A DNA stretch of 46,644 bases from Crocinitomicaceae bacterium (GCA_024639505.1 JAHEIE010000024.1:1-46644), one strand, 5' to 3'; counted from the stretch's first letter, positions 1 to 10,029 are shown. The notes: generated by a model not told the origin, from the letters alone. Translations and numbers: made by a program.

Positions 1-2
1 AA

Positions 3-584
3 ATTGGAGATACAAACCCTGCCCTCGAAAACAAATTAATGGATGTTTCTGGCGAAGAAATTTACATCGAAGAATTAGGAAAAAAGAACGGAACTTTATT
101 GATTTTTTCTTGCAATACTTGCCCGTTTGTAGTTGGAAATGGCGAAAAATCACAAGGATGGGAAAATAGATACAATGACATCCAAGCAATGGCAACCAAA
201 CTAGAAATAGGTTTTGCTTTGATAAACTCTAACGAAGCAAAAAGAAGCGGAGAAGACTCTTTTGACAACATGATTTTACATGCAAAAGAAAGAGGATACA
301 ATGGAATTAAATACCTCGTTGACAGCAAACATGCTGTTGCAGATGCTTATAGCGCCATGACAACTCCACACGTATATTTATTCAATGCGAACAACGAGCT
401 TGTGTACACAGGTGCAATTGACGACAATGTGGATTCTAAAGAAGAGGTAAAAGAACATTGGTTGGCTGATGCAATGAAAGAATTGGCAGAAGGAAAGGAA
501 ATCACCAAACCAATTACCAAAAACATGGGATGTTCAATAAAAAGAGTTAAAAAAGAAGATGCTCACCATGGTCATGATCACTAA
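3..584 (+). CDS. Thioredoxin-like (redoxin) family protein, 5' truncated by window edge
   Basis: This is probably a thiol-disulfide oxidoreductase or peroxiredoxin-like protein of the AhpC/TSA-redoxin fold. The frame is open from base 3 (IGDTNPALENKL before the track's first Met), so the true start lies outside the window and the ATG at 39 is internal. A hydrophobic strand is followed by the CxxC-type site CNTCPFV, as expected for a thioredoxin active site, and a cis-Pro-like TTPHVYLF segment comes later. The C-terminus is unusual: a GCSIKR segment and a His-rich tail (HHGHDH) that could bind metal. No signal peptide can be judged because the N-terminus is missing. A strong terminator follows directly, so it ends its transcription unit. 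The substrate is unknown. Confidence 0.85.
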   Translation: MGDTNPALENKLMDVSGEEIYIEELGKKNGTLLIFSCNTCPFVVGNGEKSQGWENRYNDIQAMATKLEIGFALINSNEAKRSGEDSFDNMILHAKERGYNGIKYLVDSKHAVADAYSAMTTPHVYLFNANNELVYTGAIDDNVDSKEEVKEHWLADAMKELAEGKEITKPITKNMGCSIKRVKKEDAHHGHDH

Positions 585-608
585 ATCAAAACTAAATAGT
601 TTTACACA

Positions 609-637
609 GCCTCGATGATTTATCGGGGCTTTTTTTT
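609..637 (+). terminator. Rho-independent terminator after the thioredoxin-like gene
   Basis: GCCTCGAT and ATCGGGGC form an 8-bp stem with one G-U pair and a 5-nt loop, followed by eight T residues. It separates the redoxin gene from cinA. Confidence 0.85.
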
Positions 638-736
638 GTCAAATTTTGTTCAACCTCAAATAACCTTTAATAAATGAAAAGAAAAATTCATCTTTACATG
701 TTACATTTCGTACATTTATTAAACCAAAAATCACGA

Positions 737-1975
737 ATGAAAACAGAAATAATCTCAATAGGAGACGAACTACTTATAGGTCAAACTATCAACACCAATG
801 CATCTTGGATGGGTCAAGAATTGGCTAAAATTGGAATCAAAAACAACCGAACGATTACCATTTCGGATACCGAAGAAGAAATTCATGAGGCTTTAAAAGG
901 AGCCGAATCGTACGCAGATTTAATTTTAATAACTGGAGGGCTAGGCCCAACAAAAGACGATATCACAAAAAAAGTTTTGTGCGATTATTTTGACACCGAA
1001 CTTGAACTGAATCAGGAGGTTTTAACAGATATTCAAGCTTATTTTAAATTGAGAAATAAACCTTTTTTAGAAACAAATAACATGCAAGCAATGCTTCCAA
1101 AAGCATGCACGGTTTTGAGGAACTCAATGGGAACAGCAAGCGGAATGTGGTTCGAGAGAAATGGAAAAGTGTTCGTTTCTATGCCTGGCGTACCTTACGA
1201 AATGAAACACTTAATGGAAACAGGAGTATTTCCGAAAGTAAAAGAAACATTTCAGCTTCAGGAGCTAGCACACAGAACCATACTCACCCACGGAATTGGA
1301 GAATCATTCTTGGCAGAGATAATAATGGATTGGGAAAATAGATTGAGAGAATCCAATTTAGAAATGGCTTATTTACCCTCTCCGGGATTAGTAAAACTAA
1401 GAGTAACAAGCAATACTGGCGACACAAATAAGGTGAATTTATTCTGTGATGAATTGTACCAAATTATACCCGAATACATTTTTGGAGAAGGAACCATAAC
1501 TATGGAAGAAACCTTAGCTAATTTATTATTAGAAAAAAATGCAACCATTTCTTTAGCAGAAAGTTGTACAGGCGGTTATGCTTCTCATCTACTTACCAAA
1601 ATCCCAGGAAGTTCTTCTTTTTACGAGGGAAGTATCATTTGCTATTCCTACGACATCAAAGAAAAAGAACTGAACGTGCCAAAATCTGTTTTACTTAATA
1701 AAGGAGCAGTGAGCCAAGAAGTTGTGGAGATACTGAGCGAAGAAATAAGAAAAAAATACAACACAGATTATTCTATCTCTATATCAGGAATCGCAGGACC
1801 TTCTGGAGGAACAGAAGACAAACCATTAGGAACGGTTTGGATTTCGGCAAGGAGTAAAGAAAAAGTAGTTTCAAAGAAATTTAACTTTGGGAATAATCGA
1901 GAGCGAAACATCTCGCAATCGGCAGTTGCAGGATTTAATTTATTGAGAAAATTAATCCTCATGGAAGAGAAATAA
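737..1975 (+). CDS. cinA: CinA family protein / nicotinamide-nucleotide amidohydrolase
   Basis: CinA-type protein of about 412 aa. The N-terminal half is a MoaB/MogA-like domain (COG1058) with GDELLIGQ and the conserved TGGLGPTKDD segment. The C-terminal third is a PncC-type domain with the SLAESCTGG nucleophile-Ser motif and SGIAGPSGGTEDKPLGTVW. In characterised homologues PncC deamidates nicotinamide mononucleotide, recycling NAD breakdown products, and the N-terminal domain may be an ADP-ribose pyrophosphatase. I start it at the ATG at 737 (MKTEIISIGDELL), the family's usual N-terminus. The track's extra 21 residues from 674 overlap the likely promoter region and look non-coding. Only 12 bp separate it from the aldehyde dehydrogenase gene, so the two are probably co-transcribed. 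Confidence 0.95.
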   Translation: MKTEIISIGDELLIGQTINTNASWMGQELAKIGIKNNRTITISDTEEEIHEALKGAESYADLILITGGLGPTKDDITKKVLCDYFDTELELNQEVLTDIQAYFKLRNKPFLETNNMQAMLPKACTVLRNSMGTASGMWFERNGKVFVSMPGVPYEMKHLMETGVFPKVKETFQLQELAHRTILTHGIGESFLAEIIMDWENRLRESNLEMAYLPSPGLVKLRVTSNTGDTNKVNLFCDELYQIIPEYIFGEGTITMEETLANLLLEKNATISLAESCTGGYASHLLTKIPGSSSFYEGSIICYSYDIKEKELNVPKSVLLNKGAVSQEVVEILSEEIRKKYNTDYSISISGIAGPSGGTEDKPLGTVWISARSKEKVVSKKFNFGNNRERNISQSAVAGFNLLRKLILMEEK

Positions 1976-1987
1976 AACAAATACAAC

Positions 1988-3382
1988 ATGAAAAATCCAC
2001 ATCAAATTCTTTTCGATTTACAAAAAGCTTTTTTTCAAAAAGAACTAAAAACTAGTTCAATTAACGAACGATTAAAAAAGCTAAAATCACTTAAAAAATG
2101 GATCGTAAATAACGAAAAATTCATTTGCGAAGATATTTACAAGGATTTTGAAAAAGGCAGAGAAGAAGTTTTATTGACTGAAATAAAACCAATTATAGAT
2201 GAAATAAAACAACACATCTCGCACCTCGCAGAATGGAGTGAAGCAAAAACAGTTTCGGCTCCCTTGGCGTTTTGGGGTACAAAATCTCACATAAAGTACG
2301 AACCAAAAGGAGTTACTTTGATCATCGCTCCGTGGAACTATCCATTTAATTTATGTATTGGACCGCTGGTTTCGGCTATTGGAGCTGGATGCACTGCTAT
2401 TTTGAAACCAAGCGAACACACACCTAATACAGCTAATCTTATCGAAAAAATGATTTCGGAGTTATTTCATGAAAAAGAAATTTCGGTTGTGAAAGGAGGA
2501 GTTTCTGTATCTTCTGATTTGCTGGAACTACCTTTTGATCACATATTTTTTACTGGTAGTCCGCTGGTGGGAAAAATTGTGATGTCTGCAGCTTCCAAAA
2601 ACCTAACCTCGGTGACTCTAGAACTGGGAGGAAGAAACCCTACGATTGTAGATGAAACGGCTAATTTAAAAGACACTGCACAAAAAATTGTTTGGGGAAA
2701 ATTTATCAACTCAGGACAAACCTGCATTGCGCCAAACTACATTTTGGTTCACCAAAGTAAAGCTGCAGACCTAAAGAAAAAATTAATTGAACAGATTGAA
2801 ATTCAATTCCCTATTTCTGACAAAACAAGAACCAAAATTGTAAACTCATTGCACTTTGGAAGATTAACCTCTTTATTGGAAAACACACTAAACAATGGAG
2901 GAAAGTTAATTCATGGTGGAGAAAATGATACCGAAACAAACTTTCTTTCTCCTACCCTTTTGGATTCCATTTCTATAGAAAACCCGATTTTTCAGGAAGA
3001 AATTTTTGGACCTCTTCTTCCGATTATGACTTACAATAATTTGACTGAAGTGGTCGACATCATAAATAATACAGAGAAACCTTTGGCTCTTTATTTATTT
3101 AGTAAATCAAGTAAAAACCAAAATTTCATCTTGAATAATACGAGTGCTGGAACAACTGCTATAAATGAAACAACGGTTCAGTTCGCACAACCCCACTTAC
3201 CTTTTGGAGGAGTAAATCACAGCGGAATAGGAAAAGCGCATGGCGAATTTGGGTTTCAAGAATTTTCTAATTCTAGATCTGTACTGAAACAAAGAGTTGG
3301 ATTTACTACGCTCAAAACTATTTCACCTCCTTACACCAACTTCAAAAAGAAACTGATTCGGTTTATTACTTTCAAAGTTTAA
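1988..3382 (+). CDS. Aldehyde dehydrogenase, class 3-like
   Basis: NAD(P)-dependent oxidation of an aldehyde to a carboxylate. The 464-aa length, the short N-terminus and the hydrophobic/basic C-terminal tail (KKKLIRFITFKV) resemble ALDH3/fatty-aldehyde dehydrogenases rather than the longer class 1/2 enzymes. Visible motifs are APWNYPFNL (cofactor-binding loop), FTGSPLVGK, the general base Glu212 in TLELGG and the catalytic Cys246 in NSGQTC. The tail may associate with the membrane, as in fatty-aldehyde dehydrogenases, but it is not a clear membrane helix. It lies 12 bp after cinA in the same direction. The physiological aldehyde cannot be inferred. Confidence 0.93.
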   Translation: MKNPHQILFDLQKAFFQKELKTSSINERLKKLKSLKKWIVNNEKFICEDIYKDFEKGREEVLLTEIKPIIDEIKQHISHLAEWSEAKTVSAPLAFWGTKSHIKYEPKGVTLIIAPWNYPFNLCIGPLVSAIGAGCTAILKPSEHTPNTANLIEKMISELFHEKEISVVKGGVSVSSDLLELPFDHIFFTGSPLVGKIVMSAASKNLTSVTLELGGRNPTIVDETANLKDTAQKIVWGKFINSGQTCIAPNYILVHQSKAADLKKKLIEQIEIQFPISDKTRTKIVNSLHFGRLTSLLENTLNNGGKLIHGGENDTETNFLSPTLLDSISIENPIFQEEIFGPLLPIMTYNNLTEVVDIINNTEKPLALYLFSKSSKNQNFILNNTSAGTTAINETTVQFAQPHLPFGGVNHSGIGKAHGEFGFQEFSNSRSVLKQRVGFTTLKTISPPYTNFKKKLIRFITFKV

Positions 3383-3425
3383 CACTTACTTTTATAAAAA
3401 AAGAGTAAATCCTAAAAAAAAGCCG

Positions 3426-3433
3426 TACATTTG
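3426..3433 (+). promoter_or_regulatory. Bacteroidota -7 box for guaB
   Basis: TACATTTG matches the TAnnTTTG -7 consensus and lies 27 nt before the guaB ATG. I see no clear TTG-type -33 box at normal spacing. Its TTG is the false start codon of the ORF track, which argues for starting guaB at 3461. Confidence 0.6.
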
Positions 3434-3460
3434 CATGCAATTACAGAAAAACAAACGACC

Positions 3461-4927
3461 ATGTCTCATTCTAAAATTGTACAAGAAGGACTTACCTACG
3501 ATGATGTTCTCTTAATACCAGCTTATTCCAATGTCTTGCCAAATGCAGTAACATTAGAAAGCAAAATCACCAAAAACATAACGATAAAAACTCCTATCCT
3601 ATCTGCCGCGATGGATACGGTTACTGAATCTGAATTGGCGATTGCAATTGCTCAGCAAGGAGGAATTGGGATAATTCACAAAAACATGTCGGCTGAATCA
3701 CAAGCAAAAGAGGTAAGAAAGGTAAAAAGAAGCGAAAGCGGAATGATTACCGATCCTGTAACTTTAACTTCCAAGGCTACTGTAGGAGATGCCTTAAACT
3801 TGATGGCTGAATTCAAAATTGGAGGAATTCCAATTGTAGATGAAAATGGAGCTTTGAAAGGAATTGTGACAAACAGAGACTTGAGGTTTGAAAAAGAAAA
3901 TTCGAAAAAAATTACAGAAGTAATGACCTCGGAAAAATTGGTAACTGCTATGAATGAAATTTCATTGGTAGAAGCTGAAAAAATTCTTCAACAACATAAA
4001 ATTGAAAAATTACTAATTGTAGATAATTCAAATAAACTAACTGGATTAATCACATACCGAGATATTATTAAAGTAAAAAAACACCCAAACTCTTGCAAGG
4101 ATGAGCAAGGAAGATTAAGAGTAGGTGCAGCAGTTGGAGTAACTCATGATACTTTGGAAAGAGTTGCTGCATTAGTTGGCGCAGGAGTAGATGCAATAGT
4201 TATTGATACGGCTCATGGTCATTCTCAAGGAGTAATTGATAAGCTTAAATTGGTAAAAGAAAACTATCCAAAGCTACAAGTAATTGTAGGAAATATTGCG
4301 ACAGCAGAAGCGGCAAGAATGCTAGTAAATGCCGGTGCAGATGCAGTAAAAGTAGGGATTGGACCTGGTTCTATTTGTACTACTCGAATAATTGCTGGTG
4401 TGGGAGTTCCACAATTGTCTGCTATTATGAATGTAGCCGAAGAACTAAAAGGTACAGGAGTTCCTGTAATTGCTGATGGAGGAATACGATTTACGGGAGA
4501 TATTGTAAAAGCAATTGCGGCTGGAGCAAGTTCTGTAATGCTAGGTTCTATGTTTGCTGGAGTGGCAGAATCACCAGGAGAAACAGTGATATACCAAGGT
4601 CGTAAATTCAAAACTTACAGAGGAATGGGATCTTTAGAAGCAATGAAAAAAGGTTCTAAAGACAGGTATTTTCAAGACAGCGAAAATGACGATAAAAAAC
4701 TAGTTCCGGAAGGAATTTCTGGGCGAGTTCCATTTAAAGGTTATTTGAGCGAAGTAATGCACCAACTAATTGGTGGATTGCGTTCTGGAATGGGATATTG
4801 CGGGGCCAAAGACATTGAATCATTGAAAGAAGCTAAGTTTATAAAAATTACCTCAGCAAGTATTCAAGAGAGTCACCCTCATGATGTTACCATTACAAGA
4901 GAAGCTCCAAACTATAGCTTAAAATAG
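3461..4927 (+). CDS. guaB: Inosine-5'-monophosphate dehydrogenase
   Basis: Oxidises IMP to XMP with NAD+, the committed step of GTP synthesis, in the cytoplasm as a tetramer. At 488 aa it has the normal bacterial length. It begins with the typical [18 protein letters not shown] segment and carries two CBS domains inserted in the TIM barrel (about residues 95-215). The catalytic Cys306 is in [11 protein letters not shown], and the active-site flap has [10 protein letters not shown]. The ATG at 3461 (MSHSKIV) is chosen over the upstream in-frame TTG at 3431 because that TTG is part of the -7 promoter box. The next gene on the same strand is a PpiC-type chaperone; a similar AT-rich motif precedes both genes. 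Confidence 0.97.
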   Translation: MSHSKIVQEGLTYDDVLLIPAYSNVLPNAVTLESKITKNITIKTPILSAAMDTVTESELAIAIAQQGGIGIIHKNMSAESQAKEVRKVKRSESGMITDPVTLTSKATVGDALNLMAEFKIGGIPIVDENGALKGIVTNRDLRFEKENSKKITEVMTSEKLVTAMNEISLVEAEKILQQHKIEKLLIVDNSNKLTGLITYRDIIKVKKHPNSCKDEQGRLRVGAAVGVTHDTLERVAALVGAGVDAIVIDTAHGHSQGVIDKLKLVKENYPKLQVIVGNIATAEAARMLVNAGADAVKVGIGPGSICTTRIIAGVGVPQLSAIMNVAEELKGTGVPVIADGGIRFTGDIVKAIAAGASSVMLGSMFAGVAESPGETVIYQGRKFKTYRGMGSLEAMKKGSKDRYFQDSENDDKKLVPEGISGRVPFKGYLSEVMHQLIGGLRSGMGYCGAKDIESLKEAKFIKITSASIQESHPHDVTITREAPNYSLK

Positions 4928-5001
4928 GTTTTTCAAGTTACTTTCTATTTTTATTAAAAAAAGGGTAAATTAGCCTTTCAAATTACAAAAACAAAAAAGC
5001 A

Positions 5002-6906
5002 ATGAAGAAAACTCTTATTTTATTGATCTCTATTTTTTTATTTAATTCCATTTTGGCACAGGTAAATCCTGTTTTGCTGAAAGTTGCGGGTGAAGAAATC
5101 AGAAAAGATGAATTTCTGTATAACTACACCAAAAACAACTCGGATGTAAAGTATGATCAAGCCTCATTGGACGCTTACACCGATATGTTTGTGAAATACA
5201 AACTAAAAGTTGCAGACGCAAGAGCAGAAGGATTTGATACAATTCCAAGACTTCAGAATGAACTGAAAGGTTATGTAGAAAAATCTGCCGAGAAATATTT
5301 ATCTGACCCAAATGCAACAGATGAATTAATAAAAGAAGCATACGAAAGAAAAAAATATGAAATAAATGCTAGCCATATCCTAATCATGGAAGGAAATGCC
5401 TATGAAAAAATAATGGAAGCAAGAAAGGAGATCATGGGTGGTGCAGATTTTGAAACAGTTGCACTGAAATATTCTCAAGACCCATCGGTTCAAGAAAACA
5501 AAGGGAATTTAGGTTATTTTACCGCTTTCCAAATGGTTTATCCATTCGAAGATGCTGCATTCAACACTCCTGTAGGAAGTGTTTCTATGCCCGTAAAAAC
5601 AAGATTTGGATATCACTTGATTAAAGTAAATGACAAACGTCCTAATCCTGGTCAGGTTCAAGTGGCTCACATTTACACAAAAGTTTCTGCTGATGCAGAT
5701 GAGCAAACAAAAGCAAATGCCGAAGCCAAAAGTAGAGACATTTACAACGAATTGATGTCAGTAAAAAGAGACTTTGCAACTTTAGCAAAAGAATATTCTG
5801 ACGATAACACCTCGGCAAATAAAGGAGGAGAACTACCGATGTTTGGTTCGGGAAGAATGGTTCCTGAATTTGAAAAAGTGGCTTTTGGATTAGAGAAAAA
5901 CGGAGATATTTCTGAGCCTTTTAAAACTTCTTACGGATGGCATATTGTTAAGAAATTGAATTCACAACCGATTGGAAGTTATGACGAAATGAAAAGCGAA
6001 ATCCTTTCGAACATAAAAAGAGGTGACCGAAGTGGAAAAACGAAAGAACACTTTGTAAACAAACTAAAAGTAGAGTATAAATACAAAGACAAATCATCCA
6101 AATGGATGAGTAATAGTTTTTCAAACGAAGTGATTGGAAGATTGAAAGCAGATGATGATAAAATTGCTTTTAAATACAAAAAGGTTCCAGGATTATTCAA
6201 GCCTTCTACCAAAATAAATGTATCTGAATTTAGAAATTACCTTACCTCTCACCTACCAGCTTCTCAGCAGGATATTGAGAGCAATTACAAAGAATTTACA
6301 AACGAGTACTTTTACAACTACGAAAAATCTCAATTATTCGTAAAATACCCTGAATACAAATCTCTGGTAAAAGAATTTGAAGATGGAATCCTTTTGTTTG
6401 AAATATCTGACCAAAAGGTTTGGACAAAATCGAGCAAAGACTCATTGGGACTTGAAACATTTTTTGAATCTACTAAAAACAAATACTTGTGGAAGAAAAG
6501 AGCTGATGTTGAGATTTATTCTTCTTCTAAAAAAGAGGTTATACTAATGGCAATGAGTTTGGCAAAAGATTCGGGAAAGACTTCACGAGAGATACTTATG
6601 GCAGGAAACACTGCTTCTCAATTGGACCTAACTGTAAAAGCTGGAAAGATAGAAATTGAAGAAAATGAAATTCTATCACAGTTTGAATTGGAAAAAGGAA
6701 TTTCTGAATTGAAATTGATTGATGGAAAATATGTATTCCTAAAAGTTAACGAAATCCTTCCTTCTCAAAACAAAGAATTAAAAGAAGTAAGAGGAACTGT
6801 GATTTCTGAGTACCAACAATACTTAGAAAAAGAATGGATAAAAGAATTGAATGACAAGTATCCTGTTGAATTGAACAAGGAAGAAGTATATAATCTGAAT
6901 AAATAA
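5002..6906 (+). CDS. Peptidylprolyl isomerase with two parvulin (PpiC/SurA-like) domains
   Basis: Probable periplasmic foldase/chaperone for exported and outer-membrane proteins. The 634-aa protein starts with a signal peptide (about residues 1-20, hydrophobic core LILLISIFLFNSILAQ). A SurA/PrsA-like helical N-terminal segment follows, then two parvulin domains at about 125-225 and 228-330. Each has the ASHILI or VAHIYT opening strand, a DFxxxAxxYSxD motif, and GYHLIKV or GWHIVKK at the end. The rest is helical and has no recognised domain; it may be a substrate-binding extension. It follows guaB by 74 bp and ends at a two-way terminator. Bacteroidota often carry several SurA-like proteins, so I give no symbol. 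Confidence 0.92.
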   Translation: MKKTLILLISIFLFNSILAQVNPVLLKVAGEEIRKDEFLYNYTKNNSDVKYDQASLDAYTDMFVKYKLKVADARAEGFDTIPRLQNELKGYVEKSAEKYLSDPNATDELIKEAYERKKYEINASHILIMEGNAYEKIMEARKEIMGGADFETVALKYSQDPSVQENKGNLGYFTAFQMVYPFEDAAFNTPVGSVSMPVKTRFGYHLIKVNDKRPNPGQVQVAHIYTKVSADADEQTKANAEAKSRDIYNELMSVKRDFATLAKEYSDDNTSANKGGELPMFGSGRMVPEFEKVAFGLEKNGDISEPFKTSYGWHIVKKLNSQPIGSYDEMKSEILSNIKRGDRSGKTKEHFVNKLKVEYKYKDKSSKWMSNSFSNEVIGRLKADDDKIAFKYKKVPGLFKPSTKINVSEFRNYLTSHLPASQQDIESNYKEFTNEYFYNYEKSQLFVKYPEYKSLVKEFEDGILLFEISDQKVWTKSSKDSLGLETFFESTKNKYLWKKRADVEIYSSSKKEVILMAMSLAKDSGKTSREILMAGNTASQLDLTVKAGKIEIEENEILSQFELEKGISELKLIDGKYVFLKVNEILPSQNKELKEVRGTVISEYQQYLEKEWIKELNDKYPVELNKEEVYNLNK

Positions 6907-6932
6907 AAGGAACAAACTTCTTCTTATCCCTA

Positions 6933-6965
6933 CAAAAAAAGCCACTCAATGAGTAGCTTTTTTTT
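6933..6965. terminator. Bidirectional terminator between convergent genes
   Basis: Seven A residues, a hairpin GC-c-ACTCA-a-TGAGT-a-GC with one C/A mismatch, then nine T residues. The symmetry serves both the PpiC gene (+) and the FadL-like gene (-), which converge here. Confidence 0.8.
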
Positions 6966-6984
6966 GGAATGTGATTTTGATAAA

Positions 6985-8460
6985 TTAGAATCTAAAACCT
7001 GCAGTTACCATAAAATTATTGATGTATCTATCAGTAATAATTGGCTCTACCAGCTCAGGATCGTACAAGTATGATTCCTCTTGCCATTGAGTTCTCAGAA
7101 AGGTAAAGTCCAAAGAAAAACTTTGGTTTTTGAATCCAATTCCTCCAGAGATGTTTGTTCTAGAATTATCTACAAGCGACACTTCATCTTTTATTGGAGA
7201 ACCAAAATATGCATATCCTCCTCTAACAGTCCAATGGTTTGTGACTCTATACTCTCCTCCAACTTTTAAGATATTTGCTGTCTGATAAATATCATTTACC
7301 GTATTATTTTCAATGTCAAAATTGTAAGGATTTAAATCGCCCTGCGCTCCATTAAAACTTGCGTTAGAATAGTCTATTAATTCATATTCCATAGAAATAA
7401 GCCCTCTTTTTTTGTACAAAAAAGCTGCACTAGCAATCAATCTTCCTGGAGTACGCAATCTATAATCGTATATTCCTTCGGGCGATTCTGCTCTTTCGTT
7501 ATAAAAGTTATCTATAAAATTGGAAGTAAAATTCGTGTTGTAAGAATCGCTCATACTGTACCAAGTTGGTGTATGAACAGCCAAACCAAATCGTACTGAT
7601 TTTACAGGCACAAAAATAGCTCCTAACTTAATATTAAATCCACTACCGGTAGTACTCACGTTTTCTTCAAATGTATAGTTTTCGGTATCCAATACGGCAT
7701 CTGGATTGGCAAAAGTCTCGGTAAAAGTTCTGGTAGAATTGTATCGAATTCGAGGAAATCCTATACTACCTCCCACGTATAATTTACCGTCATAATTTCC
7801 ACTAAAAGTAATGTCTGTTTGGTATTGAGCACCTCTTGTGGTTGTTTTACTTCTTTGGTTTATTTCCGAATTTGCAGTATCGTACCACGGAACATACAAA
7901 TTTGATATTGAATCGAACAATAAAAGATTGGCATCAAAAGCTTGCCCTTCGTAAAAATCTGAAAGTCCAGACAACGGAATATTATTATTGTTGAGATAAT
8001 TGGTATAAGAAAGCAACATGGAGTTATCATTGATACCTTCTACTCGCGTTCTTCCATGAAAATCATTTGTTCTATTTGTACTAATTCCTACCTGAAAATA
8101 TCGCCACATACTTGCTTTGTTAAAATCTATTGGAACCGCAAACACTACTCCGATGTTAGGGATATTAAAATTCCCTTTGGTATCCGAGTTAAATGAATTG
8201 TTATACTCTGATTCTGCTCCAGCAAAAGTTACATTTCCTGTAAAACTGAAGTCTGATCTACTGTATCGTCCCATTCCCGCAGGATTAATACTTATTGCCG
8301 ACATATCAGCTCCTAGCGCCCCCATTGCTCCACCCAAACCGTTAAACCTAGCAGTTCCTCCGTAGTTCAAATAACTATACCGCAAGGCATCTGTCTCATT
8401 CTGGGAGTAGCCAAATATTGCCACAGAAATCCCAACAAGAGTTGTTAATATCCTTTTCAT
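6985..8460 (-). CDS. OmpP1/FadL/TodX-family outer-membrane transport protein
   Basis: Predicted outer-membrane beta-barrel of the FadL family, whose known members take up long-chain fatty acids or aromatic hydrocarbons. It is 491 aa with a short signal peptide (about 1-19, ending FGYSQ). The conserved plug/start region follows, with YLNYGGTARFNGLGGAMGALG and SINPAGMGRYSRSDF, then alternating strands ending in an aromatic C-terminal residue (FMVTAGFRF), typical of barrel insertion. The low-complexity exported protein lies 33 bp upstream on the same strand, so the two are probably co-transcribed. From memory, this pair next to proS recurs in Flavobacteriia. The substrate here is unknown. Confidence 0.9.
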   Translation of the reverse strand: MKRILTTLVGISVAIFGYSQNETDALRYSYLNYGGTARFNGLGGAMGALGADMSAISINPAGMGRYSRSDFSFTGNVTFAGAESEYNNSFNSDTKGNFNIPNIGVVFAVPIDFNKASMWRYFQVGISTNRTNDFHGRTRVEGINDNSMLLSYTNYLNNNNIPLSGLSDFYEGQAFDANLLLFDSISNLYVPWYDTANSEINQRSKTTTRGAQYQTDITFSGNYDGKLYVGGSIGFPRIRYNSTRTFTETFANPDAVLDTENYTFEENVSTTGSGFNIKLGAIFVPVKSVRFGLAVHTPTWYSMSDSYNTNFTSNFIDNFYNERAESPEGIYDYRLRTPGRLIASAAFLYKKRGLISMEYELIDYSNASFNGAQGDLNPYNFDIENNTVNDIYQTANILKVGGEYRVTNHWTVRGGYAYFGSPIKDEVSLVDNSRTNISGGIGFKNQSFSLDFTFLRTQWQEESYLYDPELVEPIITDRYINNFMVTAGFRF

Positions 8461-8493
8461 TGTGTTTGTTTTTAAAAAATAAATTGAATACGC

Positions 8494-10029
8494 TTATCTT
8501 CTACCTCCTCTCGAAGAAGAAGAGGAAGAACTTCTACTACTTCCACCTGAACTTCTAGAAGGAGATGAGCTTCTCATTGATGGAGAACTACTTCTGCTCG
8601 GTGTGCTACTTCTGCTCGGAGAACTACTTCTACTTGGTGTGTAGCTTCTATTTCTTGAAGGAGCCGTTCTACTTGGTGTGTAGCCACTATTCCTAGATGG
8701 TGTTGCTGATCTAGGAGAAGGAGTGTAACTTCTATTTGGTGTACTTGTACGCGACCTTGAATTCACCGATGGCGAAGTTCTTCTTGGAGCACTAGAACCC
8801 ACAGTTGCTCTTGAAGGCGAACCTATAGCCACTCGGTTAGGAGTTGCCGTTCTTGGGTTTCTGGATGGAGTACTCGTCCTAGGAACTGATGTTCTTGGTG
8901 TAGACGTTCTTGGTGTGCTCGAGTTTGGCAAAGTCGCTCTTGAAGGAACTGATGTTCTTGCAGGAGCTGTTCTTACAGTTGTAGAAGTATTTGGCCTAGA
9001 TGTTCTAGGAGTTGTAACATTTGTTGCTGGTCTAGAATTTCTAACCTCACTTGATCTGCTCTGCACTTCCCTACTCGAGTTTCTCAAAGTAGAAGTTCTT
9101 GCTGAGGAATTATCTAATCTCACCGAACTGTTTCTTGGTTCCGATGCATTTCTGTCAACAACCTCTGGTCCTCTTCCGGTTTCTTCTCTTCTCATAGAAA
9201 AACCTTCAGACTGCGAACCAGTATAAGCTGTTGTATTATCTTTTGTAGCTATTCTCGAAGAATTATATCCTCTAGCGTTAGATCTTCTGTCTCCATAGAC
9301 TGAAGAAACTCTCGTGCTACTTCCTCTACTTCCTCTGTGACCATATGAAATACCACGCGAATTAGATTCAAATCCATTTCCATTGGCAGCCATAACTCCG
9401 TGATTAAACCCTTGGTTGTAAGCCCAACCATTATTGTTCCATCCATTATTCCAACCGTTGTTCCAATGATTAAATCCCCAACCGTTGTATATGTATGGAT
9501 TATAGTGGTTCCATCCGCCCCAAGCATAAGAATTATTCCAACCGCCACCCCAGCCATTGTTCCATCTATTCCAACGATTAAATCCATATGGATTTCCCCA
9601 ACCTACGTTGTATCCTACTCCCCAACCGTTCCATGAATTCCAACCTACATTCCAACCTGGGATACCCCAAGAGTTCCAACCGTTGTTCCAATAAGGATCA
9701 TTCCATCCATTATTCACATTGTTAAACCTATTAAATCTATCGGAATACTGATAATTTCCACCGTAATAATTATTGGTAATGTATGTATTACCTTGCAAAG
9801 AATCCTTTGTAGAGTTGTAAGAAGGATCATAATACTCATCTTGCTCTATCCAAGTTCCAGGATCTTCTCCTTTTACATATTCATTTGAGTTCGACTCAGA
9901 GGAAGAAGTCGAAAACACAGTATTTGTATTGTCTGAATATACGTCATCAAAATCGTCAAATCCTTCTTGAGAAAAAGATTGAGCACATAAAAATGCGAGG
10001 GCCGAGAGTAATAGATAGTTGAATTTCAT
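8494..10029 (-). CDS. Exported low-complexity protein, Trp/Asn/Gly-rich then Ser/Thr/Pro/Arg-rich
   Basis: I do not recognise a functional domain. The 511-aa protein has a clear signal peptide ([20 protein letters not shown]), then an acidic stretch ([11 protein letters not shown]). A block of roughly 120 residues is built of Trp-Asn-Gly repeats (WNNGWNSWG and variants). The last 300 or so residues are Ser/Thr/Pro/Arg repeats such as TPSR and SPSRSS, so the C-terminal half is very basic. No T9SS sorting domain is visible. The start is the ATG at 10029; the ORF track used a GTG two codons upstream. It is divergent from proS and 33 bp upstream of the FadL-like gene. An extended structural or matrix-like surface role is possible but is only inference. 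The repeats make expansion or contraction likely. Confidence 0.8.
   Translation of the reverse strand: MKFNYLLLSALAFLCAQSFSQEGFDDFDDVYSDNTNTVFSTSSSESNSNEYVKGEDPGTWIEQDEYYDPSYNSTKDSLQGNTYITNNYYGGNYQYSDRFNRFNNVNNGWNDPYWNNGWNSWGIPGWNVGWNSWNGWGVGYNVGWGNPYGFNRWNRWNNGWGGGWNNSYAWGGWNHYNPYIYNGWGFNHWNNGWNNGWNNNGWAYNQGFNHGVMAANGNGFESNSRGISYGHRGSRGSSTRVSSVYGDRRSNARGYNSSRIATKDNTTAYTGSQSEGFSMRREETGRGPEVVDRNASEPRNSSVRLDNSSARTSTLRNSSREVQSRSSEVRNSRPATNVTTPRTSRPNTSTTVRTAPARTSVPSRATLPNSSTPRTSTPRTSVPRTSTPSRNPRTATPNRVAIGSPSRATVGSSAPRRTSPSVNSRSRTSTPNRSYTPSPRSATPSRNSGYTPSRTAPSRNRSYTPSRSSSPSRSSTPSRSSSPSMRSSSPSRSSGGSSRSSSSSSSRGGRR

Noticed and set aside
8494-9200. Regular short repeats that might suggest a CRISPR array or tandem-repeat DNA
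   Set aside because: The repeats are in-frame TPSR/SPSR codon repeats of a coding region, with no spacer pattern of constant length.
9249-9587. 112-aa minus-strand ORF (and the plus-strand ORF at 9400) inside the low-complexity gene
   Set aside because: Both arise from out-of-frame reading of the Trp/Asn/Gly repeats.
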